This document shows, piece by piece, positions 1 through 5,900 of a stretch of 6,772 nucleotides of DNA. Source of the DNA: Candidatus Heimdallarchaeota archaeon (GTDB taxonomy: Archaea; Asgardarchaeota; Heimdallarchaeia; Heimdallarchaeales; Heimdallarchaeaceae); assembly GCA_016839875.1 (NCBI GenBank), contig JAEOTK010000230.1, positions 1-6,772 of the forward strand. Reading direction: 5' to 3'. The notes beneath the pieces were generated by a model that saw nothing but the letters and a program-made list of their open reading frames with translations, was not told where the DNA came from and did not search any database. Made by a program: the position numbers and the translations under genes. How positions within the stretch are numbered: the stretch's first letter is position 1; each line of letters opens with the position of its first letter.

Positions 1-2
1 CA

Positions 3-263
3 GAATTAGGTGCTTTAATGAACGAAAATCATCATTTACTTGATCAGTTAGGTGTAGATCATCCTTCTTTGTCTAGTCCGCGTAAATTACTTGAGAAAAA
101 TGGCTCCCTTGGTAGTAAACTAACAGGTGCAGGAGGGGGAGGTTGTATTATTGGCTTGTTCGATGAACATGAAAAAGCAGATCTTGCTGTTAAAGATATC
201 AGGAATAAAGGATTTCAAACATTCATATCAGATCTATCAGAGAAAGGTGTAAAACGTGAATAA
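3..263 (+). CDS. mvk: Mevalonate kinase, C-terminal part (5' end outside window)
   Basis: The reading frame is open from the left edge, so the ATG at 18 is internal and not the start. The last 86 residues are visible. They include the mevalonate kinase stretch LMNENHHLLDQLGV and the GHMP-kinase motif 3, KLTGAGGGGC, a glycine-rich loop that in this family contributes to the active site near the C-terminus. Mevalonate kinase phosphorylates mevalonate to 5-phosphomevalonate with ATP in the cytoplasm, early in isoprenoid synthesis, which in archaea feeds the ether lipids. The stop codon overlaps the GTG start of the next gene by 8 bases, indicating an operon and probable translational coupling with isopentenyl phosphate kinase, a later step of the same pathway. 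Other GHMP kinases share motif 3, but the LMN-x-N-x-x-LLD-x-LGV context and the neighbour favour mevalonate kinase. Confidence 0.9.
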   Translation, partial: ELGALMNENHHLLDQLGVDHPSLSSPRKLLEKNGSLGSKLTGAGGGGCIIGLFDEHEKADLAVKDIRNKGFQTFISDLSEKGVKRE

Positions 264-1065
264 GGGAAAATTAGATATTATCAAAATAGGTGGTTCAGTA
301 ATTACTGACAAACTGTCTTATAAAACTATAAGATCTGAAGCTCTCAATAGTATTAGTAGTGTAATTGCTAAATGGGGACAAAAATGTATAATTGTACATG
401 GAGCAGGTTCTTTTGGACATATTTTAGCAGATAAATATTCTATTACAGAAGGATTCTCTGAAGAATCTCAATTAAATGGAATTGTGCAAATTCGGATTGA
501 TATGGCTGATTTAACAAAAGCAGTTATAGAATCTTTACAAGCTAACAAACTTCATGCTGTAAGTTTTCAGACAAGTTCTATGGTCTATTCTCAAGGAAAA
601 GAAAATGAATTATCTTTTTTCATCGAACCCATTCACAAAGCGCTTGATATAGGAATATTTCCTGCTCTATCTGGGGATATAATCTTCAAACAAGAAAATG
701 GTTTTTCCATATATAGTGGAGATGCTCTTATTGCACTATTAGTTCAACATTTTGATATCAGAAATGTTTATTTCATTTCAGATGTTGATGGGTTATTTGC
801 TAAAAATTTGAAAACTAATGAAATGGAATTAGTCAAGGAAATTGATTCAAAACAACTGGATACAATAGAATTATCTGACCTCCCTGATAAGAAAACTATA
901 GATGTAACTGGTAAAATGAAAGGAAAGTTAGATGATATAAAATCAATTTCACAACAAGTCGAACATGTAATTATAGTAAACGGTCTTTATCCTAAAAGAA
1001 TATCTTCCTTACTGTCAGGAGATAAAGCAATTTGTACAACTATTAACGGAGAAAAATCTACTTAA
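256..1065 (+). CDS. ipk: Isopentenyl phosphate kinase
   Basis: This 269-residue protein has the usual length of the family, an amino acid kinase fold that phosphorylates isopentenyl phosphate to isopentenyl diphosphate with ATP. It is the last kinase of the archaeal mevalonate pathway variant. Visible motifs are the nucleotide-binding KIGGSVITDK at 10-19, HGAGSFGH at 48-55 with the family's catalytic histidine as H55, LSGDII at 138-143, SGDALIALL at 154-162, ISDVDGLF at 174-181 and DVTGKMKGK at 216-224. In the last motif the usual DVTGGM reads DVTGKM. The GTG start at 256 is supported by AAAGGTG ending 6 bases upstream, lying inside the end of mvk. UMP kinase or glutamate 5-kinase are less likely because GSFGH marks isopentenyl phosphate kinases. 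ATA codons, for example at isoleucine 11, occur and depend on the tiaS product encoded downstream. Confidence 0.95.
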   Translation: MNKGKLDIIKIGGSVITDKLSYKTIRSEALNSISSVIAKWGQKCIIVHGAGSFGHILADKYSITEGFSEESQLNGIVQIRIDMADLTKAVIESLQANKLHAVSFQTSSMVYSQGKENELSFFIEPIHKALDIGIFPALSGDIIFKQENGFSIYSGDALIALLVQHFDIRNVYFISDVDGLFAKNLKTNEMELVKEIDSKQLDTIELSDLPDKKTIDVTGKMKGKLDDIKSISQQVEHVIIVNGLYPKRISSLLSGDKAICTTINGEKST

Positions 1066-1080
1066 AGATAAGTCTTTTAA
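1060..1080 (+). terminator. Possible weak terminator after ipk
   Basis: A 5-bp inverted repeat ACTTA (1060-1064) / TAAGT (1069-1073) spans the ipk stop codon and is followed by CTTTTAA. An overlapping alternative pairs AAAGA (1064-1068) with TCTTT (1073-1077). Short arms like these arise easily by chance in AT-rich DNA, so this is a weak call. Confidence 0.25.
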
Positions 1081-1083
1081 ATT
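1075..1083 (+). promoter_or_regulatory. Candidate TATA box for the L7Ae ribosomal operon
   Basis: TTTTAAATT lies in the 77-base gap between ipk and L7Ae. An archaeal TATA element is normally centred about 25-27 bases before the start of transcription, which would put the transcript start near 1103-1106, at or just after the beginning of the k-turn. AT-rich hexamers are common here, so this is inference from position and composition. Confidence 0.35.
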
Positions 1084-1101
1084 AAACTCAAAATCTGTTA
1101 A

Positions 1102-1136
1102 TACCTAATGAAGGCATATTGTCTATGCCCGAGGTG
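1102..1136 (+). promoter_or_regulatory. Kink-turn in L7Ae leader overlapping the ribosome binding site (predicted L7Ae autoregulation)
   Basis: Read as RNA, the leader folds in k-turn order. The C-stem is UACC (1102-1105) with GGUG (1133-1136). An unpaired UAAU (1106-1109) follows. Tandem sheared pairs are G1110-A1132 and A1111-G1131. Then comes an A1112/C1130 mismatch and the upper stem GGCAU (1113-1117) / AUGCC (1125-1129), closed by a 7-base loop. This closely matches the U4 snRNA k-turn layout (CC-AAU-GA-GG...CC-GA-GG), which binds the eukaryotic L7Ae homologue. The bulge is 4 rather than the usual 3 bases. The ribosome binding site GAGGTG (1131-1136) is the 3' strand, so protein binding would block initiation at 1143. 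Autoregulation by L7Ae through leader k-turns has been proposed for other archaea; it is an inference here. Confidence 0.75.
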
Positions 1137-1142
1137 GAAAAA

Positions 1143-1502
1143 ATGATTAAGAAATTCGATATTCCTGAAGAAATAATTAAAGAATCTTTGAACATTTTAG
1201 AAACAACATCTAAAACTGGTAAAATAAGAAAAGGAACCAATGAAGTTACTAAAGCAATAGAAAGAAAACAAGCTTTATTGGTATATATTGCGGAAGATGT
1301 TAATCCTCCTGAAATTGTTATGCACTTACCTCTGCTATGTGAAGAAAGCAAAATTAACTTCACTTTCGTTCCAACAAAAGAAGCACTGGGAATTGCAGCA
1401 GGACTCAAAGTTGGATCAGCATCCATCGCAATTGTGGATGCTGGTGAAGCTAAGCAATCTCTAAAAGGGTTAAACACCAAAATTACTGAATTAAAGAAAT
1501 AG
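1143..1502 (+). CDS. rpl7ae: Ribosomal protein L7Ae (k-turn binding protein)
   Basis: L7Ae binds kink-turns in 23S rRNA and is also the core protein of archaeal box C/D and H/ACA RNPs and of RNase P. The 119-residue product carries the family signature: TGKIRKGTNEVTKAIE, the k-turn-contacting segment, then LVYIAEDVNPPEIVMHLPLLCEE and VPTKEALGIAAGL. I chose ATG 1143 because GAGGTG ends 6 bases before it, the spacing seen at ipk and S28e, and because the length fits archaeal L7Ae. TTG 1119 (127 residues) or ATG 1125 (125) are in-frame alternatives, but they would put the leader k-turn inside the coding region and have only AAGG upstream. It is the first gene of a unit with S28e and L24e. Confidence 0.96.
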   Translation: MIKKFDIPEEIIKESLNILETTSKTGKIRKGTNEVTKAIERKQALLVYIAEDVNPPEIVMHLPLLCEESKINFTFVPTKEALGIAAGLKVGSASIAIVDAGEAKQSLKGLNTKITELKK

Positions 1503-1516
1503 ATTAGGTGTAGTAA

Positions 1517-1738
1517 ATGAGCGATAAACAAGACCGCGATGCAACTCCTGCAGAAGTTATTCAAGTTCTCGACAGAACAGGCAGTGTTGGAGAAGTGATC
1601 CAAGCAAGAGTCAAAGTACTCGAAGGTAGAGATAAAAACCGTATCTTGACCCGAAATCTTAAAGGACCTGTTCGAAAGGGTGACATCGTGATGCTACGAG
1701 AAACAGAGAGAGAAGCAAAGAAAATACGAAGGCGGTAA
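1517..1738 (+). CDS. rps28e: Small ribosomal subunit protein S28e
   Basis: This small OB-fold protein of the 30S subunit is shared by archaea and eukaryotes. The 73-residue length is normal. Recognisable family segments are [19 protein letters not shown] near the N-terminus, [15 protein letters not shown] in the middle and the strongly conserved C-terminal LRETEREA, followed by a basic RRR tail. AGGTG at 1506-1510, 6 bases before the ATG, fixes the start. It lies 14 bases after L7Ae and 4 bases before L24e, so the three are almost certainly co-transcribed. Codon use in this gene is noticeably less AT-rich than in ipk or IF-2, with codons such as CGC, CTC and ACC, as expected for a highly expressed ribosomal gene. 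Confidence 0.97.
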   Translation: MSDKQDRDATPAEVIQVLDRTGSVGEVIQARVKVLEGRDKNRILTRNLKGPVRKGDIVMLRETEREAKKIRRR

Positions 1739-1742
1739 TTCT

Positions 1743-1937
1743 ATGTCAATGCTAAAAACAAGAAAATGTTCATACTGTGGAAAAGAAATAGAACCTGGTA
1801 CTGGGATGCTTTTTGTTCAAAGAGCAGGATCTGTTCTTTACTTCTGTTCAAATAAGTGTAAGAAATCTCAATTATATATGAAAAGAGATCCTAAGAAACT
1901 TAAATGGACAGAAAGATACGAAAGGAAGATTATGTAA
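1743..1937 (+). CDS. rpl24e: Large ribosomal subunit protein L24e
   Basis: This 64-residue zinc-binding protein of the 50S subunit has the typical archaeal length. The zinc site is a C-x2-C pair (C9, C12) in CSYCG and a C-x3-C pair (C35, C39) in FCSNKC. Between them is GTGMLFVQRAGSVLYF, and the end is basic, with the family's DPKKLKWTERYER segment. The start may be ATG 1743 or ATG 1749, two codons later. The upstream GAAGGCGG, at the end of S28e, is a weaker ribosome binding site than elsewhere in the window, and only 4 bases separate the genes, which suggests coupling to S28e translation. A hairpin followed by a T-rich tract spans its stop codon and probably ends the ribosomal transcript. 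Confidence 0.96.
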   Translation: MSMLKTRKCSYCGKEIEPGTGMLFVQRAGSVLYFCSNKCKKSQLYMKRDPKKLKWTERYERKIM

Positions 1938-1959
1938 CTTCCTTCTTTATTTTACTTTT
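1922..1959 (+). terminator. Terminator at the end of the L7Ae-S28e-L24e unit
   Basis: A perfect 7-bp inverted repeat, AAGGAAG (1922-1928) and CTTCCTT (1938-1944), has a 9-base loop that contains the L24e stop codon and is followed directly by a T-rich tract to 1959. The T-rich tract alone is enough for archaeal termination; the hairpin resembles a bacterial intrinsic terminator. It is unusual in that the 5' arm lies inside the coding sequence. Confidence 0.6.
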
Positions 1960-1993
1960 AACTAATGTTTTACATTATGATTTTTCCAAATTT

Positions 1994-2015
1994 TTATGTG
2001 AAAAACACCACATAA
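1994..2015 (+). promoter_or_regulatory. Dyad in the L24e-ndk gap, possible operator
   Basis: TTATGTG (1994-2000) and CACATAA (2009-2015) form a perfect 7-bp inverted repeat with an 8-base spacer, in the 152-base gap before ndk. It overlaps a T-rich TATA-like stretch at 1991-1997. Such a dyad could be a transcription factor site or an RNA hairpin. No known motif was recognised. Confidence 0.25.
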
Positions 2016-2035
2016 TAATAAGAATGTTCAAATCA

Positions 2036-2048
2036 ATCAATTTTTATT
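2036..2048 (+). promoter_or_regulatory. Candidate TATA region for ndk
   Basis: ATCAATTTTTATT-type sequence ends about 40 bases before the ndk ATG. A start of transcription some 25 bases downstream would give a short leader that just includes the AAGGTG ribosome binding site at 2077-2082. This is based on position and composition only; the upstream T-rich stretch at 1991-1997 is an alternative. Confidence 0.25.
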
Positions 2049-2089
2049 CTTACTATGAAAGGTAGAATAGAAGTATAAGGTGAATTATG

Positions 2090-2539
2090 ATGGAACGAGA
2101 ATTTATCATGATTAAACCAGATGGAATGCAAAGAGGACTAGCTGGGGAAGTCATCAGTAGAATTGAAAAAGTTGGCTTTAAGATAATAGGAATGAAATTG
2201 ATTCAAGTATCAATGAAACAAGCCGAAGAACATTATGCCATACACAAGGGAAAACCATTCTATGATGGTTTACTACAATACATCACAAGTGGTCCAGTGA
2301 TTGCAATGGTGGTTGAAGGGAAGGACGCAGTAAAAGTAACAAGAAAGATTGTTGGAGCGACTAATCCCGTAGATGCAGAACCCGGGTCTATACGAGGAGA
2401 TTATGCACTAGAAATCGGAAGAAACATTATTCATGCAGGGGACACACCAGAAAACGCTATCACTGAATACAAAATCTATTTTGATGAAGAAGAATTTCTG
2501 AATTACAAAAGAATAGATGAAGATTGGTTGTACGAATAG
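2090..2539 (+). CDS. ndk: Nucleoside diphosphate kinase
   Basis: The enzyme transfers the gamma phosphate of ATP to nucleoside diphosphates through a phosphohistidine intermediate and balances NTP pools in the cytoplasm. With the start at 2090 it has 149 residues, the family norm. Motifs, in that numbering, are FIMIKPDG at 5-12 (active-site lysine K9), HKGKPFY at 52-58, ATNPVDAEPGSIRGDYA at 90-106 and NIIHAGD at 112-118, where H115 is the catalytic histidine. ATG 2087 would add one methionine. I prefer 2090 because AAGGTG (2077-2082) is then 7 bases away rather than 4, closer to the spacing of its neighbours. It sits between L24e and IF-2 as in many archaea, but terminator-like sequences on both sides suggest its own transcript. 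Confidence 0.96.
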   Translation: MEREFIMIKPDGMQRGLAGEVISRIEKVGFKIIGMKLIQVSMKQAEEHYAIHKGKPFYDGLLQYITSGPVIAMVVEGKDAVKVTRKIVGATNPVDAEPGSIRGDYALEIGRNIIHAGDTPENAITEYKIYFDEEEFLNYKRIDEDWLYE

Positions 2540-2570
2540 CATTCGATAATTTTTTATTCTCACTTTTTTC
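2533..2570 (+). terminator. Probable terminator after ndk
   Basis: CGAAT (2533-2537) and ATTCG (2541-2545) form a 5-bp hairpin with a 3-base loop across the ndk stop codon. Two runs of six T follow, at 2550-2555 and 2564-2569. The T-runs are the stronger evidence, since archaeal RNA polymerase terminates on T-rich tracts. The short hairpin may be chance. Confidence 0.5.
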
Positions 2571-2577
2571 TGTTCAA

Positions 2578-2592
2578 CCAATTTATTTTTAT
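2578..2592 (+). promoter_or_regulatory. Candidate promoter for the IF-2 gene
   Basis: CCAATTTATTTTTAT lies 54 bases before the IF-2 start and could be a TATA element with a short upstream element. It would predict a leader of about 30 bases. Two TTCGAA palindromes (2601-2606 and 2623-2628) lie between it and the ribosome binding site AAGGGA (2635-2640). Support is positional only. Confidence 0.3.
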
Positions 2593-2645
2593 TTCAATTA
2601 TTCGAAGAAGAATAGAGAAAGTTTCGAATTCAAGAAGGGATTACA

Positions 2646-4454
2646 ATGTCTAAAGTATTAGATGAAAAAGAAGGGAAGAGAATAAGAAGTCCAATAGGAG
2701 TTATTTTAGGTCATGTTGATTCAGGAAAAACAAGTCTGTTAGATATAGTTAGAGGAACAGCAGTTCAAGCAAGAGAAGCAGCTGGTATAACTCAGCATGT
2801 AGGTGCATCCTTCTTTCCTTCCGAAACAATTCTAGAAGTGTGTGGTCCCTTAATGGAGACATCTAAGATTGATTTGAACATACCTGGGATTTTAATTGTT
2901 GATACTCCTGGTCATGCTGCTTTTATGAACCTGCGAAAAAGAGGTGCTTCTGTTGCAGACATTGCTATCTTGGTTGTTGATGTTACTCGTGGGTTTCAAG
3001 CACAAACTTTTGAATCCTTAGATATCCTTCGTGCTAGAAAGACTCCTTTCATTATAGCAGCTAATAAGATTGATAGAATTTCGGCATGGAAATCAAATGA
3101 AAATGCTACTTTCCATGATACATATGGTAAACAGAATAAGAAAGCTGCTGAAGATATGGATAATCGAATTTATGAAATAATGGGTGAACTTTCTGAATTA
3201 AGGATGGAAGGAGAGCGATATGATAGAGTCAAGGATTTCAGAAAAACTATTGCAATAGTACCAACTAGTGCTAAAACAGGTGAAGGAATTCCTGATTTAT
3301 TCTTAGTATTATCAGGACTTACTCAGCAATTCATGATGCAGAAATTAGAATATAGTGAAGGACCGGGTATTGGTACAGTTTTAGAAGTTAAAGATGAAGA
3401 AGGTTTAGGGACAACAATAGATGTTATTCTATATGATGGTGTTATTAAGAAATCAGATCAAATTGTTGTTGGTGGAAGAGAAGAACCTGTACTGCTAAAA
3501 ATTCGAGCATTATTAGAACCCAAAGAACTAGACGAAATGAGAGATCCTAAAGATAAATTCAAAGGAGTAAATGAAATATATGCTTCTGCTGGTGTTAAGA
3601 TAGCTGCACAAGGTTTAGATAATGCTTTATCTGGTGCTCCTCTTCGAGTAGCTCCTCAAGGTGAAGAAGATGAAGTTCTTAAGGCAGTTGCTGAGGAATT
3701 AGAAAGTTTCAGAATTGAAACTAAAACAAATGGTATAATTCTCAAAGTAGATACTCTTGGTAGTTTGGAAGCTATAGTTGATATGTTGAAAGAAAAGAAT
3801 ATTCCAATTCAGAAAGCTGATGTTGGTGATGTTAATAAGAAAGATGTAATTGATGCAGCAATTGTTGCAGAGAGGTCTCCTGAATTTGCTTCCATTTTAT
3901 GTTTCAATGTTAATGTTCTTACTGATGCACAAGAAGAAATTGAAGTCAACGATATCAAAGTATTCAGTAATAATGTAATCTATAATCTGATTGATGAGTA
4001 CGAGAGATGGATGCTCGATGTGGTAGAGACTATTAAATCTGAATCTCTTAAGGATTTGAAAATGCCAGGAAAAATAACTTTAATGCCAAATATGACATTT
4101 CGATCAAGTAAACCAGCAGTCATGGGAATTGAAGTTTTGGGTGGAGTAATACATCCAGGTTCAATGCTTATTAGGGAGGATAATAAAAGAGTTGGGAGAA
4201 TTCATCAAATTCAAGATAATCAAGAATCTGTAAGGGAAGCTACAAAAGGAAAACAAGTAGCAATTTCCATTAGAGGGCCTACCGTAGGAAGACAAATCAA
4301 AGAAGGGGATGTTCTTTATGTTGATATCCCTGAGAAGCATGCTGTTCTTCTTATGAAAAAATACAGAGATATGATTTCAAATGATGATGCAAATGTTCTA
4401 GAAGAATTAGCAAAAATAAAGAAAGAAAATGTCAACAAATTTTGGGGATGGTAA
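2646..4454 (+). CDS. infB: Translation initiation factor aIF5B (IF-2 type GTPase)
   Basis: This GTPase promotes subunit joining and initiator tRNA placement. At 602 residues it matches archaeal aIF5B, without the long N-terminal extension of bacterial IF-2 or eukaryotic eIF5B and without an intein. The G domain holds G1 GHVDSGKT at 22-29, the switch I segment GITQHVGA at 47-54, DTPGH at 86-90 with catalytic-position H90, NKID at 140-143 and SAKTGEG at 208-214. A beta-barrel domain follows at about 240-345, domain III at about 350-450, domain IV at about 470-560, and C-terminal helices ending KFWGW, the region that in this family contacts aIF1A. G1 has serine at position 26 where archaea and bacteria usually have histidine and eukaryotes threonine. 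AAGGGA, 5 bases upstream, supports the start. The gene converges with tiaS, with 28 bases between stops. Confidence 0.97.
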   Translation: MSKVLDEKEGKRIRSPIGVILGHVDSGKTSLLDIVRGTAVQAREAAGITQHVGASFFPSETILEVCGPLMETSKIDLNIPGILIVDTPGHAAFMNLRKRGASVADIAILVVDVTRGFQAQTFESLDILRARKTPFIIAANKIDRISAWKSNENATFHDTYGKQNKKAAEDMDNRIYEIMGELSELRMEGERYDRVKDFRKTIAIVPTSAKTGEGIPDLFLVLSGLTQQFMMQKLEYSEGPGIGTVLEVKDEEGLGTTIDVILYDGVIKKSDQIVVGGREEPVLLKIRALLEPKELDEMRDPKDKFKGVNEIYASAGVKIAAQGLDNALSGAPLRVAPQGEEDEVLKAVAEELESFRIETKTNGIILKVDTLGSLEAIVDMLKEKNIPIQKADVGDVNKKDVIDAAIVAERSPEFASILCFNVNVLTDAQEEIEVNDIKVFSNNVIYNLIDEYERWMLDVVETIKSESLKDLKMPGKITLMPNMTFRSSKPAVMGIEVLGGVIHPGSMLIREDNKRVGRIHQIQDNQESVREATKGKQVAISIRGPTVGRQIKEGDVLYVDIPEKHAVLLMKKYRDMISNDDANVLEELAKIKKENVNKFWGW

Positions 4455-4459
4455 TAACT

Positions 4460-4480
4460 CAATTTCCAATTGTGGGTTTC
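4460..4480. terminator. Possible shared terminator between convergent IF-2 and tiaS genes
   Basis: CAATT (4460-4464) and AATTG (4468-4472) form a 5-bp inverted repeat with a 3-base loop in the 28-base convergent gap. On the plus strand GGGTTTCTTTC follows. The stem is AT-rich and weak, and the minus side lacks a T-run. Confidence 0.3.
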
Positions 4481-4482
4481 TT

Positions 4483-5838
4483 TCAATCCTTAGCATAACT
4501 TCTATACCAATTTTCTATAATTTTCACTTCTTTCTTTTTCGGTAAATTATATCGTCGAAAAGGTTTTACTAGATGTCTCTGTGCTTGTGCTGGTGGGATA
4601 TATAATCCTTCAACTAGATCTCTTTTAATCGGTGTTTTAGTTTTTTCAATATGGGGATTTTTGTACCCACATTTTTTGCACTTGTGACCTTTATTTTTAC
4701 CAGCACTCATCAAACGTTTTTCACATTTCGGACAGAAAGGTGATTCTTCCTTAAATTGCTCTGAAACAAGAATGATTTCACACTTTTCAAGCTGAATTGT
4801 ATAGGTTCCAAATTCGTGTTTATATCGAATTCCACCATAGGCTACTAGTTTATCCCCTGGAAGAAGTTTTCTAATAACATCTCTGAATTTTTTACTGGGT
4901 TCAAAAGCAGCTAAATCTACAATTTGGTCGCTTTCCTCCAACTTTCCTTTGAAGATTAAATGCCCTCCAGCTAATATTCTTGGTTCTTCGATTACGGAAA
5001 TTGTCCCCCTAAAGACATTATAATTTCTGATGTTCGAACCAGAATGAGAGAAATGTTGATCAGTTCCTTGGTTTGTTCTAAAGATGCAGAAAGAATCAAT
5101 AGGTTCTGTAACTTGTATCAGCTCAAATGCCTTCAGTAGAACTTCAGGATTTTCTCCTCTGACACCATAAAGGACAGGATCTTTTCCAGCTGGAGCAATT
5201 AACACTTTTCCTGATTCTTCATCTATATTATTGAAAACAAGTGGTGATAGTTCTTTATCCATGAAAACAACTGATTCAGAATCTACCTGTCTCTTTTTAC
5301 CGATGGATGAGGGTACTCTATATGAGAGAAGCTCATAGGAAAAATCTTCTATTTTTGGATTTAAAGAATTACCAATTGCAGCGATTGCACCAATTAAACC
5401 ACGACCATTTCCGATTATGTGATAGTAAGAACAGTAATGCTCCGCAAAATATTTTGCTTTTGAAATAGAAATAACATCCTTTAGTGCAATTATTGAGAAA
5501 TCAATGATTTCTTCAGGGATATCACCAACTATTGCCACAAAACCTGGATTTGTTTCTGGATCTTGTTGATGTATATTATCTATGATTTCTATAGCTGTGG
5601 AAACAATGTACTTTATTTCTTCGTTATTGACACCTAATGTCAATGCGATTGCTCCATTCCCCCTTGTTTTCCAAGGAACATTAGGATTATTTCGAATCAA
5701 ACGAGGATAATCTAAAAAATTGACTTTTGTTGAAATACGACTAATTATCTTTGTTGCAATATAGGTTGTACAGTTTCCTTTAAGGGAATCTGTATCATCA
5801 AAACCAATATGGAGTGTCGTATCCCATTTCTTTGTCAA
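4483..5838 (-). CDS. tiaS: tRNA(Ile2) 2-agmatinylcytidine synthetase TiaS
   Basis: TiaS uses ATP and agmatine to convert the wobble cytidine (C34) of the CAU-anticodon isoleucine tRNA to agmatidine, so that it reads AUA and not AUG. It is found only in archaea. The 451-residue product shows the catalytic N-terminal domain with IGFDDTDSLKGNCTTY at 11-26 and TRGNGAIAL at 58-66, a GNGRGLIGAIAAIG glycine-rich segment at 143-156, FRTNQGTDQH at 253-262, an OB-fold region at about 275-355, a zinc ribbon (C369, C372, C387, C390) and the family's EGLYIPPAQAQRHL near the end. The start is TTG at 5838. An in-frame stop three codons upstream leaves little choice, and no AGGTG-like site is seen, unlike nearly all other genes here. 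It lies 40 bases after the regulator on the same strand. Confidence 0.95.
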   Translation of the reverse strand: MTKKWDTTLHIGFDDTDSLKGNCTTYIATKIISRISTKVNFLDYPRLIRNNPNVPWKTRGNGAIALTLGVNNEEIKYIVSTAIEIIDNIHQQDPETNPGFVAIVGDIPEEIIDFSIIALKDVISISKAKYFAEHYCSYYHIIGNGRGLIGAIAAIGNSLNPKIEDFSYELLSYRVPSSIGKKRQVDSESVVFMDKELSPLVFNNIDEESGKVLIAPAGKDPVLYGVRGENPEVLLKAFELIQVTEPIDSFCIFRTNQGTDQHFSHSGSNIRNYNVFRGTISVIEEPRILAGGHLIFKGKLEESDQIVDLAAFEPSKKFRDVIRKLLPGDKLVAYGGIRYKHEFGTYTIQLEKCEIILVSEQFKEESPFCPKCEKRLMSAGKNKGHKCKKCGYKNPHIEKTKTPIKRDLVEGLYIPPAQAQRHLVKPFRRYNLPKKKEVKIIENWYRSYAKD

Positions 5839-5848
5839 CTGAATCTAG

Positions 5849-5900
5849 GAAATAAAAGAAAAAAGATAATTTAAGAGATTAGATAGAGTACCAAATCTCT
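5849..5900 (-). terminator. Terminator after the winged-helix regulator gene
   Basis: On the minus strand AGAGATT (5900-5894) pairs with AATCTCT (5880-5874), a perfect 7-bp stem with a 13-base loop, and the 3' arm overlaps the regulator stop codon. TAAATTATC and then a long T-rich tract (TTTTTTCTTTTATTT, 5864-5850) follow. This should separate the regulator transcript from tiaS. Confidence 0.55.
5866..5874 (-). promoter_or_regulatory. Candidate TATA box for tiaS
   Basis: On the minus strand TTAAATTAT lies about 30 bases before the tiaS TTG. A start of transcription 25 or so bases downstream would fall almost at the start codon, consistent with a leaderless or nearly leaderless mRNA and with the missing ribosome binding site. 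Read-through from the regulator is the alternative. Confidence 0.25.

Noticed and set aside
18..263. A separate 81-residue gene starting at ATG 18
   Set aside because: The frame continues upstream to the window edge and the residues before the ATG (ELGAL) fit mevalonate kinase, so this methionine is internal.
1108..1146. A 12-codon frame (ATG 1108 to TGA 1144-1146) ending in an ATGA overlap with the L7Ae start, looking like a leader peptide
   Set aside because: Its ATG is part of the k-turn bulge and GA tandem, it has no ribosome binding site, and the k-turn explains the sequence better.
1088..1603. A 171-codon open frame on the minus strand
   Set aside because: It lies antisense to L7Ae and S28e, both unmistakable, has no ribosome binding site, and its composition reflects the opposite-strand genes.
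2621..2634. GTTTCGAATTC resembling a tRNA T-arm
   Set aside because: No anticodon arm, D arm or acceptor stem can be found at the right distances.
2646..4454. Possible intein in the IF-2 gene, as found in some archaea
   Set aside because: The protein is contiguous at normal length, with all G motifs at normal spacing and no splice-junction or endonuclease sequence.
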